Made by a program: the position numbers and the translations under genes
In this document: positions 26,994 to 36,197 of the stretch, piece by piece
Numbering within the stretch: the first letter of the stretch is position 1
How the letters are laid out: every line of letters starts with the position of its first letter
Assembly (NCBI GenBank): GCA_963747595.1
Contig: CAVVFO010000002.1
Coordinates: forward strand, 1,984,001-2,048,000
Reading direction: 5' to 3'
Source of the DNA: Oleiagrimonas sp963747595
Lineage (GTDB): Bacteria > Pseudomonadota > Gammaproteobacteria > Xanthomonadales > Rhodanobacteraceae
Length of the DNA: 64,000 bases
Notes under the pieces: model-generated
Seen by the model: only the letters and a program-made list of their open reading frames with translations
Databases searched by the model: none
Told to the model about the DNA's origin: nothing

Positions 26994-27794
26994 ATGGCTA
27001 TCGAAGCGCCCGAGGGGCTCTCCGACTACATCCACCATCACCTGCAGAACATGACCGTGCACGTGGACGCCGGCTCGTTCTGGGTGCTGCATCTGGACTC
27101 GATGATCATCTCGCTGGTGCTGGGTGCGCTGGCCAGTTTCTGGCTGTGGTACCGGGCGCGGCGCGCCACCTCAGGCGTGCCCTCGCGCGGGCAGGCGCTG
27201 GTGGAACTGCTGGTGGAGTTCGTCGACGGACAGGTCAAGGACGTGTTCCATGGCGATCGGCGCATTCTCGCCCCGCTGGCGCTGACGGTATTCGTGTGGG
27301 TGCTGGGCATGAACCTCATGGACCTGCTGCCGGTGGATCTGGTGCCGCGCCTCGCCGAACTGGCTGGTGCTGACCATTTTCGCGCCGTACCCACGGCCGA
27401 CGTCAACATGACTTTCGCCATGGCGCTGTCGGTGCTGGTGCTGGTGGTCTTCTACAGTTTCAAGGCCAAGGGCGCCGGCGGCTACATGAAGGAGATCTTC
27501 ACTGCGCCCTTCGGGCCGTGGCTGGCGCCGTTCAACTTCATCCTCAACTTCATCGAACTGCTGGCCAAGCCCATCAGCCTGTCGATGCGACTGTTCGGCA
27601 ACATGTACGCCGGCGAACTGGTGTTCATGCTGCTGGCTGGCCTGCTGGGCGCGGGCAGCACGGTGTTGTTCGGTGCCGGCGTGCTGGGCTACCTTGCCTG
27701 GGGCATCTTCGAAATCCTCATCATCGTCATCCAGGCCTTCATCTTCATGGTGTTGACCGTGGTCTACATCTCCATGGCACACGAGCATCACTGA
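26994..27794 (+). CDS. atpB: ATP synthase F0 subunit a
   Basis: Membrane subunit forming the two proton half-channels against the c-ring. The 266-residue protein has about five or six helices and the conserved stretch ELLAKPISLSMRLFGNMYAGEL near residues 180-200, containing the essential arginine (in SMRLFGNM). The C-terminal helix FIFMVLTVVYISMAHEHH is as in E. coli. Intact and in normal operon order. Confidence 0.96.
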   Translation: MAIEAPEGLSDYIHHHLQNMTVHVDAGSFWVLHLDSMIISLVLGALASFWLWYRARRATSGVPSRGQALVELLVEFVDGQVKDVFHGDRRILAPLALTVFVWVLGMNLMDLLPVDLVPRLAELAGADHFRAVPTADVNMTFAMALSVLVLVVFYSFKAKGAGGYMKEIFTAPFGPWLAPFNFILNFIELLAKPISLSMRLFGNMYAGELVFMLLAGLLGAGSTVLFGAGVLGYLAWGIFEILIIVIQAFIFMVLTVVYISMAHEHH

Positions 27795-27847
27795 GCGTTC
27801 AAGCCACCTTCTCAACCAACCCCGACTTCCTCTGTTAGGAGACCCTC

Positions 27848-28141
27848 ATGGAAGCCTTGCAACACCTTATCTCGAATGTCCAGGCCTACACCGCCATCGG
27901 CGTGGGACTCATGATCGGCCTTGGTGCCTGCGGCGCCTGTATCGGCATGGGCGTGATGGGATCGAAATTTCTCGAAGCGGCCGGGCGTCAGCCCGAGCTC
28001 ATGCCCGTCCTGCAGGCGCGCATGTTCCTGCTGGTCGGCCTGATCGATGCGTCGTTCCTGATCGCGCTGGCCTTCGGCATGTATTTCGCCACCGCCAACC
28101 CGCTGCTGAGCGCCGTCAAGGCCGCAGCCGGCGGCGGCTGA
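27848..28141 (+). CDS. atpE: ATP synthase F0 subunit c
   Basis: Proton-carrying ring subunit. The 97-residue hairpin of two helices has the glycine-rich first helix (GVGLMIGLGACGACIGMGV), the polar loop AAGRQPEL, and the essential carboxylate Asp67 in GLIDASFL. A sodium-binding pattern is not seen, so it should be proton-driven. It is about 18 residues longer than E. coli subunit c at both ends together. A TTAGGAGA ribosome site precedes it, stronger than its neighbours', fitting the higher copy number. Confidence 0.96.
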   Translation: MEALQHLISNVQAYTAIGVGLMIGLGACGACIGMGVMGSKFLEAAGRQPELMPVLQARMFLLVGLIDASFLIALAFGMYFATANPLLSAVKAAAGGG

Positions 28142-28159
28142 AACTGACGATGACGGTAG

Positions 28160-28185
28160 GGCATGGCACCCCGGGGTGCCATGCC
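28160..28185 (+). promoter_or_regulatory. Perfect 26-bp palindrome between atpE and atpF
   Basis: GGCATGGCACCCC (28160-28172) is followed at once by its exact reverse complement (28173-28185). As RNA this is an 11-bp stem or longer with a tetraloop, 18 bases after the atpE stop and 32 before the atpF start. It is not followed by a T-run. A 3' stability hairpin that protects atpE mRNA, needed in about tenfold excess, is the likely role (inference). Confidence 0.75.
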
Positions 28186-28217
28186 TCCCCCCTCACCACA
28201 ATAGCGGTAGCGTAGCG

Positions 28218-28688
28218 ATGAACATCAATGTCACTCTGTTCGGCGAAGCCATTGCGTTCGCCCTGCTGATCTGGTTCGCGGTGCATTTCATCTGGCCGCC
28301 CCTGATCAATGCCATTGAGGAGCGCCAGAAGAAGATTGCCGACGGACTGGCCGCTGCCGAGCGTGCCCGCTCGGAACTGAAGGATGCCGATGCCCAGGCC
28401 GCCGACGAGATCAGGAAGGCACGCCAGCAGGCTGCCGAGATCATCGACAAGGCGCAGCAGCAGGGCAACCAGATCCTGGAGAAGGCCCGCGCCGACGCGG
28501 TGGCCGAGATCAATCGGCAGAAGGCGACCGCGGCCGACGACATCGCCAGCATGGCCGAGCGGGCGCGCGAAGAGCTGCGCACGCAGGTGGGCACGCTCGC
28601 GGTGCGCGGTGCCGAGAAGATCGTGCAGCGCGAGATCGACGCCAGCGCCCACAAGGCATACCTCGATCAGCTGGCCGCCGAGATCTGA
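28218..28688 (+). CDS. atpF: ATP synthase F0 subunit b
   Basis: Peripheral stalk subunit. The 156-residue protein has one N-terminal membrane helix (FGEAIAFALLIWFAVHFIW) and a long charged coiled coil, the same length as E. coli b. The ATG at 28218 gives the normal N-terminus MNINVTLFGE; upstream in-frame codons extend into the atpE-atpF palindrome. A single b-type gene is present, so the stalk is a b2 homodimer. Confidence 0.96.
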   Translation: MNINVTLFGEAIAFALLIWFAVHFIWPPLINAIEERQKKIADGLAAAERARSELKDADAQAADEIRKARQQAAEIIDKAQQQGNQILEKARADAVAEINRQKATAADDIASMAERAREELRTQVGTLAVRGAEKIVQREIDASAHKAYLDQLAAEI

Positions 28689-28695
28689 TCCCGAT

Positions 28696-29229
28696 ATGGC
28701 CGAGACACTCACACTTGCCCGCCCGTACGCTCGCGCCGCCTTCGAACTGGCGCAGGCGCATGGCGCACTGGAGGAATGGTCGAACGCCCTGGCGTTCGCG
28801 GCCGTGGTGGCCACGGACGCACGGGTGATCATGGCCCGTACCGATCCGCGCGCCGACTCCGCACAACTGGTGCAATTGCATCTGCCGCAGGAGACGGCCG
28901 CCGACACGCCATTCGCCCGCTTCCTGGACGAATTGGCCGATCACGGTCGGCTGGGCTTGCTGCCTGACATCCATGTGCTGTTCGATGCATTCAAACGTGA
29001 ATCCGAGGCCGTGCTCAAGGTCAAGGTGACCAGCGCAGTGGAACTGGACGGTGCGCAAGCCGAAAAACTCAAGGCATCGTTGCAGCGTCGTTTCAGCCGC
29101 AGCATCGAGATGGAAACGGCGGTGGATGCGGAGCTTCTGGCCGGCGTGGTGATCGATACCGGAAGCGAAGTCATCGACGGCTCCGCACGCGCGCGGCTGA
29201 CGCAACTGGCCAGCGCACTGACGCATTAA
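28696..29229 (+). CDS. atpH: ATP synthase F1 subunit delta
   Basis: Delta joins the b stalk to the top of the F1 head. The 177-residue protein begins LTLARPYARAAFELA, the family's alpha-binding N-terminus, and ends in the C-terminal segment AGVVIDTGSEVIDGSARARLTQL that binds subunit b. It follows atpF by seven bases. Length equals that of E. coli delta. Confidence 0.95.
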   Translation: MAETLTLARPYARAAFELAQAHGALEEWSNALAFAAVVATDARVIMARTDPRADSAQLVQLHLPQETAADTPFARFLDELADHGRLGLLPDIHVLFDAFKRESEAVLKVKVTSAVELDGAQAEKLKASLQRRFSRSIEMETAVDAELLAGVVIDTGSEVIDGSARARLTQLASALTH

Positions 29230-29230
29230 C

Positions 29231-29256
29231 CCGGACCATTCCTGAATATTCCGGGT
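29231..29256. repeat. 26-bp CCCGGA-type palindrome between atpH and atpA
   Basis: Immediately after the atpH stop lies an imperfect palindrome with the plan CCCGGA-nn-ATTC-nn-GAAT-nn-TCCGGG. The fixed positions pair perfectly. It matches the ends of the 158-bp element at 18159-18316, so the two belong to one repeat family. The remaining part of the 111-base gap holds the atpA ribosome site only. Confidence 0.7.
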
Positions 29257-29340
29257 TCATTTCATTTCGCCAGGTGGGTTTCGACCCACTGTTGACGGCG
29301 GCAGGCAATGACCTGCCAAAGCAAGGGAAACTCAAACATC

Positions 29341-30891
<1,551 letters not shown>

Positions 30892-31049
30892 AAAAGCAGT
30901 AAAGAGTGAAGAGTCGAGAGTAAAGCGGACAGGCAAAGGAGCGAAAAAGCTTGCGCGGCAAGTATCCTTTCATCCTTTGCAGCGCCGCAGGCGCGACTTC
31001 ACGGGCTGCGTGGCAGCCGACCTGACAGCGAGTACAGCGAGCAGAACCC
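30892..31049. other. atpA-atpG spacer with purine-rich tract
   Basis: A 158-base spacer inside the atp operon. Its first part is a purine-rich run (AGTAAAGAGTGAAGAGTCG and similar, about 30896-30925) of degenerate 7- to 8-base repeats, unlike the surrounding high-GC coding DNA. A short GGCTGC-GTG-GCAGCC hairpin lies near 31000. No reading frame of interest is present. Confidence 0.55.
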
Positions 31050-31973
31050 ATGGCAAGCGGACGCGAAATCAAAACCAAGATCAAGAGTACCCAGAACATG
31101 CGCAAGGTGACGCGTGCGCTGGAGATGGTCTCGGCCTCCAAGATCCGCAAGACGCAGGCACTGATGCAGGCCTCGCGGCCGTATGCGCGGCAGATGCGGC
31201 ATGTCATCGCGCATCTGGCGCACGCCACCACCGAATACCGGCATCCGTTCCTCAACGAGCGCGAGACGGTGCGTACCGTGGGCTACATCATCGTGTCCAC
31301 CGACCGCGGCCTGTGCGGCGGCCTCAATTCCAACCTGTTCCGCAAGACCCTGGCCGATATCCGCCAGTGGCAGGACAAGGGCGCAAACGTGGAGGTGGTC
31401 GCCATCGGCCAGAAGGCGGTGCAGTTCTTCCGCCGCCTCAAGGGCGTGAATCTGGTGGCCAACGTCACTCACCTGGGTGAGAAGCCCAAGCTGGAACGGC
31501 TCATCGGCGTCATCAAGGTGATGCTGGATGCCTACAGCGAGGACAAGCTGGACCGCGTGTTCCTGGGGTTCAACGACTTCATCAACACCATGAGCCAGAA
31601 GCCGCGCGTGGATGCGCTGCTGCCCCTGCCCACCGCCGCCGCGCAGATGATCGAAGAACAGAAGCAGGAGGGCGAAGGTGAGACCGTGCTGCCGCTGGAA
31701 ATCAAGCGCGAGCACGACTGGGACTACATCTACGAGCCCGAAGCCGATGTGGTGCTCAACCATGTGCTGGGACGTTACGTCGAATCGCTGGTGTACCAGG
31801 CCACACTGGAGAACCTGGCCAGCGAGCATGCCGCACGCATGGTGGCCATGAAGAGTGCCTCGGACAATGCCAACAAGGTGATCGATGACCTGACACTGGT
31901 CTACAACAAGGCGCGTCAGGCCGCCATCACCCAGGAAATTTCGGAAATTGTCAGCGGCGCAGCGGCGGTTTGA
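31050..31973 (+). CDS. atpG: ATP synthase F1 subunit gamma
   Basis: Rotor shaft of F1. The 307-residue protein has the conserved start MASGREIKTKIKSTQNMRKVT and end ASDNANKVIDDLTLVYNKARQ. It is about 20 residues longer than E. coli gamma; the extra length is an acidic insert near residues 195-225 (EEQKQEGEGETVLP). This does not disturb the coiled-coil ends that turn inside the head. The start has a weak ribosome site. Confidence 0.95.
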   Translation: MASGREIKTKIKSTQNMRKVTRALEMVSASKIRKTQALMQASRPYARQMRHVIAHLAHATTEYRHPFLNERETVRTVGYIIVSTDRGLCGGLNSNLFRKTLADIRQWQDKGANVEVVAIGQKAVQFFRRLKGVNLVANVTHLGEKPKLERLIGVIKVMLDAYSEDKLDRVFLGFNDFINTMSQKPRVDALLPLPTAAAQMIEEQKQEGEGETVLPLEIKREHDWDYIYEPEADVVLNHVLGRYVESLVYQATLENLASEHAARMVAMKSASDNANKVIDDLTLVYNKARQAAITQEISEIVSGAAAV

Positions 31974-32101
31974 CGGCGATCTTTCCTGATCGCGAAGCGC
32001 AAAAAGCGGTCATCCACGACTGCATTTTTCACACGAGCGACGTCCAGACGGCGCTGTAAGCAACCTCGAAGACCTACAAGAGATTCATCCGGAGCATATC
32101 C
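31974..32101. other. atpG-atpD spacer
   Basis: A 128-base gap with the atpD ribosome site (CCGGAG) near its end. I see a short dyad and no reading frame, promoter pair or repeat that I can support. Confidence 0.4.
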
Positions 32102-33538
32102 ATGAGCCAAGGCAAAGTTGTTCAGATCATCGGCGCGGTGGTCGACGTCGAATTCGCCCGCGATCAGGTGCCGACCGTGTACGACGCCCTGACCGTCGAC
32201 AACACCGAGATCACGCTGGAAGTCGAGCAGCAGCTGGGCGACGGCGTGGTGCGGTGCATCGCCCTGGGGTCCACCGAGGGTCTCAAGCGCGGCCTCATGG
32301 CCACCAACACCGGTGAGGCCATCAAGGTGCCGGTCGGCAAGGGCACGCTGGGCCGCATCATGGACGTGCTGGGCCGCCCCATCGACGAGGCCGGTCCCAT
32401 CGATGCCGATCAGCACGACGTGATCCACCGCGAGGCCCCGTCCTACGACGAGCAGGCCGCGGCCAACGAACTGCTGGAAACCGGCATCAAGGTCATCGAC
32501 CTGATGTGCCCGTTCGCCAAGGGCGGCAAGGTCGGCCTGTTCGGCGGCGCCGGCGTGGGCAAGACCGTCAACATGCTGGAGCTGATCAACAACATCGCCA
32601 AGGCCCACTCGGGTCTGTCGGTGTTCGCCGGCGTGGGTGAGCGTACCCGCGAGGGCAACGACTTCTATCACGAGATGATCGACTCGGGCGTGGTCAACCT
32701 GGACAGCATCACGGACTCCAAGGTGGCGATGGTCTACGGCCAGATGAACGAGCCGCCCGGCAACCGTCTGCGCGTGGCGCTGACTGGCCTGACCATGGCC
32801 GAGCACTTCCGCGACACCAAGGACGAGAACGGCAAGGGTCGCGACGTGCTGTTCTTCGTCGACAACATCTACCGCTATACCCTGGCCGGCACCGAGGTCT
32901 CCGCCCTGCTGGGCCGCATGCCGTCCGCCGTGGGCTATCAGCCGACGCTGGCCGAGGAAATGGGCGTACTGCAGGAGCGCATCACCTCCACCAAGACCGG
33001 TTCCATCACCTCCATCCAGGCCGTGTACGTGCCCGCCGACGATCTCACCGATCCCTCGCCGGCCACCACCTTCGCGCATCTGGATGCCACCGTGACGCTG
33101 TCGCGCGACATCGCCTCGCGCGGCATCTACCCGGCCGTGGATCCGCTGGATTCGACCAGTCGGCAGCTCGATCCCAACGTCATTGGCGAGGAGCACTACG
33201 ACGTGACCCGTCGCGTGCAGACCACGCTGCAGCGCTACAAGGAACTCAAGGACATCATCGCCATCCTGGGCATGGACGAGCTGTCCGAGGAGGACAAGCA
33301 GGCCGTCTCGCAGGCGCGCAAGATCGAGCGCTTCTTCTCGCAGCCGTTCCACGTGGCTGAAGTGTTCACCGGCGCACCCGGCATCTATGTGCCGCTGAAG
33401 GAGACCATCCGCGGCTTCAAGATGATCGTCGACGGCGAAGTCGACCATCTGCCGGAGCAGGCGTTCTACATGGTGGGCAGCATCGACGATGCCATCAAGA
33501 AAGCCGAGAAGATGGAGTCGGACAGCAAGGCAGCCTGA
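32102..33538 (+). CDS. atpD: ATP synthase F1 subunit beta
   Basis: Catalytic subunit. The 478-residue protein has Walker A GGAGVGKT near residues 148-155, the catalytic glutamate region GVGERTREGND near 180, and the DNIYRYTLAGTEVSALLGRMPS segment (positions about 255-276) that is nearly identical to E. coli. The C-terminal DELSEEDK motif is intact. The most conserved gene of the window and a good anchor for taxonomic placement. Confidence 0.98.
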   Translation: MSQGKVVQIIGAVVDVEFARDQVPTVYDALTVDNTEITLEVEQQLGDGVVRCIALGSTEGLKRGLMATNTGEAIKVPVGKGTLGRIMDVLGRPIDEAGPIDADQHDVIHREAPSYDEQAAANELLETGIKVIDLMCPFAKGGKVGLFGGAGVGKTVNMLELINNIAKAHSGLSVFAGVGERTREGNDFYHEMIDSGVVNLDSITDSKVAMVYGQMNEPPGNRLRVALTGLTMAEHFRDTKDENGKGRDVLFFVDNIYRYTLAGTEVSALLGRMPSAVGYQPTLAEEMGVLQERITSTKTGSITSIQAVYVPADDLTDPSPATTFAHLDATVTLSRDIASRGIYPAVDPLDSTSRQLDPNVIGEEHYDVTRRVQTTLQRYKELKDIIAILGMDELSEEDKQAVSQARKIERFFSQPFHVAEVFTGAPGIYVPLKETIRGFKMIVDGEVDHLPEQAFYMVGSIDDAIKKAEKMESDSKAA

Positions 33539-33663
33539 CGGCTGCTTCCGGGGAATGTGCAGATCCGGGAATCGGAAATGGCCGGGAGCGGTTGGCTCTG
33601 TGCTGTTGACGCATTTCCGTTCCCGGTTCCCTATTCCCGTTGAATGAGCGAAGCGAGCGAAAC
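33539..33663. repeat. atpD-atpC spacer with GGGAAT-type inverted repeat
   Basis: The spacer contains CCGGGAATCGGAAATGGCCGG near 33567-33587 and, about 30 bases on, the loosely complementary TTTCCGTTCCCGGTTCCC, forming an imperfect hairpin. The repeated GGGAAT/ATTCCC words are unlike the neighbouring genes. It probably belongs to another short intergenic repeat type; no further copy lies in the window. Confidence 0.45.
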
Positions 33664-34086
33664 ATGAGCACCATCCGTTGTGAAATCGTCAGCGCCGAAG
33701 CCGAGATCTTCCACGGCGATGCCGCCATGGTGATCGCGCCCGGCGAGCAGGGCGAGCTGGGCATCGCGCCGCGGCACGCGCCACTGATCACGCGTCTGCG
33801 CGCCGGCACCGTGGAGGTACAACGCGAGGACGGTTCGCGCGAATCGTTCTTCGTCACCGGCGGCATCCTGGAGGTCCAGCCCCAGGTGATCACCGTGCTG
33901 GCCGATACCGCCGAGCGTACCGACGCGCTGGACGAGCAGGCGGCAAAGCAGGCCAAGCAGGCTGCCGAAGAGGCATTGGCCAACCGTACCGACGCGATCG
34001 AGGTTGCCGAGGCACAGGCGCGTCTGGCCGAGGCCATGGCGCAGCTGCAGGCATTGGAACGACTGCGCCGCAACATCAAGCACTGA
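33664..34086 (+). CDS. atpC: ATP synthase F1 subunit epsilon
   Basis: Epsilon couples the rotor to the c-ring and can inhibit hydrolysis. The 140-residue protein has the N-terminal beta sandwich (GEQGELGIAPRHAPLITRL near 27-45) and the C-terminal two-helix arm, including ALERLRRNIKH. The start MSTIRCEIVSAEAEIF is normal. It is the last gene of the operon, 31 bases before a strong terminator. Confidence 0.96.
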   Translation: MSTIRCEIVSAEAEIFHGDAAMVIAPGEQGELGIAPRHAPLITRLRAGTVEVQREDGSRESFFVTGGILEVQPQVITVLADTAERTDALDEQAAKQAKQAAEEALANRTDAIEVAEAQARLAEAMAQLQALERLRRNIKH

Positions 34087-34116
34087 GCAGTTTTCCCAGT
34101 CATCCGCTTTGCTTCG

Positions 34117-34141
34117 AACGCCGGCGACACGCCGGCGTTTT
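34117..34141 (+). terminator. Rho-independent terminator of the atp operon
   Basis: AACGCCGGCG, a three-base loop ACA, then CGCCGGCGTT gives a perfect 10-bp stem that runs into TTTT. It lies 31 bases after the atpC stop. The 243-base gap that follows, up to the minus-strand S10 peptidase, holds no gene I can support. Confidence 0.88.
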
Positions 34142-34384
34142 GCGTATGCCCAGCAGAGGCGTCAGCACTCGGGCGTCCCAGGGCCGCGCCCCAACCAGCG
34201 CGACAGCAACCGGTCCCCGATGGTCATCTTCGCCGCCGCACGTTTCTCTGGGCCGTCGTCAGCACCTGAAGACGATACCGGGCGCCCACCGCCCCTCCAC
34301 GTCGCAAACGACGCCCGGGCATGTGCCGCGATCAGCACGATCACCGCACACTCTGCCCGGGCTGGGACGTGACGACGGCGCGAC

Positions 34385-35983
34385 TCAGTGTTCCGTGTTG
34401 CGGATGAATCCTGCCACGTTGTCGTGCAGCTTCTTCAGCGACGGCAAGTGCGCGTAGACCATGTGCCCGGATCTGTAGAAATCGTAGGAGATGTTCTTCT
34501 GCAGACGGTTGGGCATCGGCAGGTGATGCATCTCGTCGATGGCGGCATAGAACGGCGTGGCCAGATCGAAATAGCCGCCGTTGAGCAGCACCTTCAGTTC
34601 CGGGTTGTACTTCATGGCATCGGCCAGATCCGGCATCACGTTGGTGGCCTGTTGGCGATCGCCGTGCTGGAATTTCCAGTGCTTGATGGGGGCATACAGG
34701 CGATAGTGATCGTCCTGGCCGAATTTCAGCTGCTTGCGCACGTAGTTGTTGAACAGTGCCACATAGGCCGAACTGATGGCGGCGGACTGCGGATCGTATT
34801 GTGCCTCCTTGCTCAGCGGATCCATGGTGGGTCCGGAGAAACGCGCGTCCAGACGCCCGGTGGTGGTGTCGCTGTCGCCCATCAGGTTCTTCTCGAACTC
34901 GGGACCGTTGACGCGCAGGTCGGCCTTGAGCAGGTACGCCGTGGAAAGGCCGGTCAACTGGTGCAGCTTCTCCGCGACGGCCCGCTTGCGTGTGCTGGAC
35001 AGGGTGGAACCGGCATCCAGCGCCCGGGCGTAGGGGCCCATGGCATAGGCCTCGGACTGCTTGAGCAGCGCCTGCAGATCCCCTTTCGACTGCTGCGGCA
35101 GCTTGTGGTGGTACCACGCCGTGGCAGTATAGGTCGGTAATGCCAGCTCATAAGGGCGGTCGTCACCGGGATTGGTCTGCGGATTGTCGATGCTGTTGCT
35201 GAAGTTGAGGATCTGCGAGAGCAGGATCACGCCGTTCAGATCCACGTTGTCGCGGGTTTCCAGGATCTTGGCCACGGCAGCCGAACGTGTGGTGCCGTAA
35301 CTTTCGCCGAACAGGTATTTGGGCGAGTTCCAGCGCTGGTATTTGCTCAGGAAGCGTGAGATGAACGTGGCGAACGCATGAGCGTCGCCATCCACACTGT
35401 AGAAGTGCTTGGCACGCTTTTTCAGCAGCGCCTTGCGCTTCTTCGCCGTCTTGGCCACCGCCAGCAGGCGGCTGAAGCCGGTCCCCGGTGCGTCGATGAA
35501 CACCAGATCGGACGCATCCAGCAGGCTGTCGTTGTTGTTGACCAGCGTGTACGGTGCTGCCGGCGTGTGCGTATGGTCGGACGTGTCCACGCGATGCGGT
35601 CCAAAGGCTCCCATGTGCAGCCACAGCGAGGCCGAGCCCGGGCCGCCGTTGTAGAGGAAGGTGAGCGGACGCTTGTCCGCCTGCGCGCCCTTCTTGAGGT
35701 ACGCCACGTAGAACATGCGCACCGTGGGCGTGCCCTCGTCGTCTCCCTTCCCGTGCAGCACCAACGTACCGGCCACAGCCTTGTAATGGATCGTGTGGCC
35801 TCCGACCGTGACTGAACCATCGGTCACCGACTGCTGCGGCGTGGCGAAGCGTTGCATCAGCGACTGCCTGGAGCCGACGTCTGCGTGACCGGATGCGGGC
35901 GCGTGGTTGGCGGGGGCAGCAAATGCAGTACTCGCGGTTAGACCGAAGACCAGCATTGCCGGCCACAACGTGAATCGACGCAT
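34385..35983 (-). CDS. Secreted S10-family serine carboxypeptidase-like protein
   Basis: A 532-residue peptidase of clan SC, family S10, with an N-terminal signal peptide (MRRFTLWPAMLVFGLTAST, cleavage near AFAA). The triad is visible: Ser in GESYG near residue 227, Asp in YFDLATPF near 455 and His in SGHMVY near 510. NGGPGSASLWLHMGAFGP near 115-130 forms the oxyanion hole. The start at 35983 is chosen because AGGAGG stands before it. It would release C-terminal amino acids from peptides in the periplasm or outside. A REP pair follows the gap upstream. Confidence 0.9.
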   Translation of the reverse strand: MRRFTLWPAMLVFGLTASTAFAAPANHAPASGHADVGSRQSLMQRFATPQQSVTDGSVTVGGHTIHYKAVAGTLVLHGKGDDEGTPTVRMFYVAYLKKGAQADKRPLTFLYNGGPGSASLWLHMGAFGPHRVDTSDHTHTPAAPYTLVNNNDSLLDASDLVFIDAPGTGFSRLLAVAKTAKKRKALLKKRAKHFYSVDGDAHAFATFISRFLSKYQRWNSPKYLFGESYGTTRSAAVAKILETRDNVDLNGVILLSQILNFSNSIDNPQTNPGDDRPYELALPTYTATAWYHHKLPQQSKGDLQALLKQSEAYAMGPYARALDAGSTLSSTRKRAVAEKLHQLTGLSTAYLLKADLRVNGPEFEKNLMGDSDTTTGRLDARFSGPTMDPLSKEAQYDPQSAAISSAYVALFNNYVRKQLKFGQDDHYRLYAPIKHWKFQHGDRQQATNVMPDLADAMKYNPELKVLLNGGYFDLATPFYAAIDEMHHLPMPNRLQKNISYDFYRSGHMVYAHLPSLKKLHDNVAGFIRNTEH

Positions 35984-36101
35984 GACATCCTCCTGCGGGG
36001 AATAGCGGGGCATTGAATCCTGTCAGTGTGCACGCCTGCACGGTATGGCACACGCCCCGGAAGTCACACGTCCTGCCCCACCCAATCGCAGGGGGCGACT
36101 G

Positions 36102-36197
36102 GTCAAGGAACGCAGCGGGGGATCCGTCTGCTTGCCGAACGCCACCCCGCTTGTCCGCAAGCAGGCGGATCCGTCGCTGGTCTCCCGATCCGCCTTA
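36102..36197. repeat. Paired inverted REP-like element touching a stop codon
   Basis: Left arm GGTCAAGGAACGCAGC...GGATCCGTCTGCTTG, right arm CAAGCAGGCGGATCCG...GATCCGCCTT. The right arm ends at the stop codon of the minus-strand hexosaminidase gene (36195-36197), so the element may function as its 3' hairpin. The arms are of the same family as 4447-4547. Confidence 0.78.

Noticed and set aside
34142..34384. A 60-codon minus-strand frame in the gap after the atp terminator.
   Set aside because: No ribosome site, no family likeness and Arg/Gly-rich composition like the surrounding shadow frames.
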